A stretch of 6,077 nt of DNA from an uncultured Hyphomicrobiales bacterium (lineage in GTDB: Bacteria; Pseudomonadota; Alphaproteobacteria; Rhizobiales; Beijerinckiaceae). Position numbers and translations under genes: made by a program. Numbering within the stretch: position 1 is the first letter of the stretch; each line of letters opens with the position of its first letter. This document shows positions 5,472 through 6,077 of this stretch, one piece after another. The notes under the pieces are model-generated. The model searched no databases. It was given only the letters and a program-made list of their open reading frames with translations, and was not told the DNA's origin. The stretch is taken from contig CAIVAX010000351.1 of NCBI GenBank assembly GCA_903903935.1, positions 1-6,077 of the forward strand. The letters run 5' to 3'.

Positions 5472-6077
5472 TTAGTGTGTGTCGTCCGGTTTCACATCCG
5501 GGCGCACATAAGTCACATTGGGCCCGCCCTTTTGCGATTTCAAATAGCCCTCGACATCGCCCAAGGGATCCATGGCTCGGCGCAGACGTTGACCGACCAA
5601 TTGATCGACCTGAATGGCCTGTGAAATGCCCAGATCGCGGCCCAATTGCACGGTGATCTTGTGATGTTCCAGCGGGGCGAGATGGCGCGAGCCAATTTCG
5701 CGCGCAATGCCTAATGTGAAGCTCTCGAGCTCTGCGGCGGGGACAGATTGAGAAATGACGCCCAATTCATCGGCCTCTTTGCCGGTGAAATTGCGTCCCA
5801 CCAAGGCAATATGCGCCAGCTTCTTCACTGGTAATCCGCCATGCAGCAAAGTGGAGGTGACCAATTGTCCAAAGGAGCCGCGCAGAATTTCGGGCATGCC
5901 TAGCTGCGCATCCTCAGCCGCATAGACCAGATCATGACAATTCATAATGCCCAGCGCACCGCCTAAACAATAGCCGTGCACTTGCGCAATCATAATGCGG
6001 GGAAAATTGCGAATGGCTTCGGCCAGCTGAATGGTTGGTGTTGGCCTGTCCCAATCCAGCAGCGGGCCATTGGAGAC
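5472..6077 (-). CDS. enoyl-CoA hydratase/isomerase (crotonase) family protein, partial (N terminus outside window)
   Basis: The frame is open to the right edge, giving 201 residues; roughly the first 60-70, including the first oxyanion-hole strand, are missing. The ATG at 5993 is internal, since in-frame codons (ending IRNFPRIM) continue upstream into normal crotonase sequence. The second oxyanion-hole segment is visible as VHGYCLGGALGI, followed by DLVYAAEDAQLGMPEI, where Glu63 of the visible part corresponds to Glu164 of rat crotonase. The position of rat Glu144 appears to be Gly43. Loss of that Glu while keeping the second is known in feruloyl-CoA hydratase/lyase-type members, so the enzyme may be an isomerase, lyase or hydrolase rather than a classical hydratase. 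FTGKEADELGVISQSVP and a Gln/Lys-rich C-terminal helix complete the fold. It acts on a CoA thioester, probably in the cytoplasm, and precedes the serine hydrolase in an operon. Confidence 0.85.
   Translation of the reverse strand, partial: VSNGPLLDWDRPTPTIQLAEAIRNFPRIMIAQVHGYCLGGALGIMNCHDLVYAAEDAQLGMPEILRGSFGQLVTSTLLHGGLPVKKLAHIALVGRNFTGKEADELGVISQSVPAAELESFTLGIAREIGSRHLAPLEHHKITVQLGRDLGISQAIQVDQLVGQRLRRAMDPLGDVEGYLKSQKGGPNVTYVRPDVKPDDTH

Overview
The window carries seven protein-coding genes packed almost end to end, with no RNA gene, CRISPR array or insertion sequence visible. Moderate-to-high GC, short or overlapping gene junctions and the style of the proteins suggest a Gram-negative proteobacterium, most likely alphaproteobacterial. 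That taxonomic guess is inference from protein flavour, not from a marker gene.

Layout from left to right: the C-terminal end of an Ala/Pro-rich low-complexity protein (+, cut by the left edge); a GNAT-family N-acetyltransferase (+); a membrane-anchored alkaline-phosphatase-superfamily enzyme of the sulfatase / phosphoglycerol-transferase type (-); the small (beta) and large (alpha) subunits of an aromatic-ring-hydroxylating Rieske dioxygenase (-); a 161-bp divergent promoter region with a strong imperfect palindrome; a Rieske [2Fe-2S] ferredoxin (+); an RBBP9-type small serine hydrolase (-); and the C-terminal two thirds of an enoyl-CoA hydratase/isomerase-family protein (-, cut by the right edge).

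The core is a multicomponent dioxygenase. Alpha and beta are translationally coupled by an ATGA overlap and would form the terminal oxygenase. The ferredoxin, read divergently from the shared intergenic region, would deliver electrons to it. A ferredoxin reductase is needed but is not in the window, so it lies outside or is borrowed. The hydrolase and the crotonase-fold protein form a second minus-strand operon heading towards the ferredoxin, and could act on downstream products of aromatic or aryl-acid catabolism, although no substrate can be read from the sequence.

The most notable points are the divergent split of the electron donor from its oxygenase, the palindrome between them, convergent stop codons that share one CTAG, a sulfatase-fold membrane enzyme placed directly after the oxygenase genes, and a crotonase-fold protein that lacks one of the two usual catalytic glutamates. 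I see no clearly new class of system: this looks like a catabolic gene cluster of recognisable parts in an unusual arrangement.
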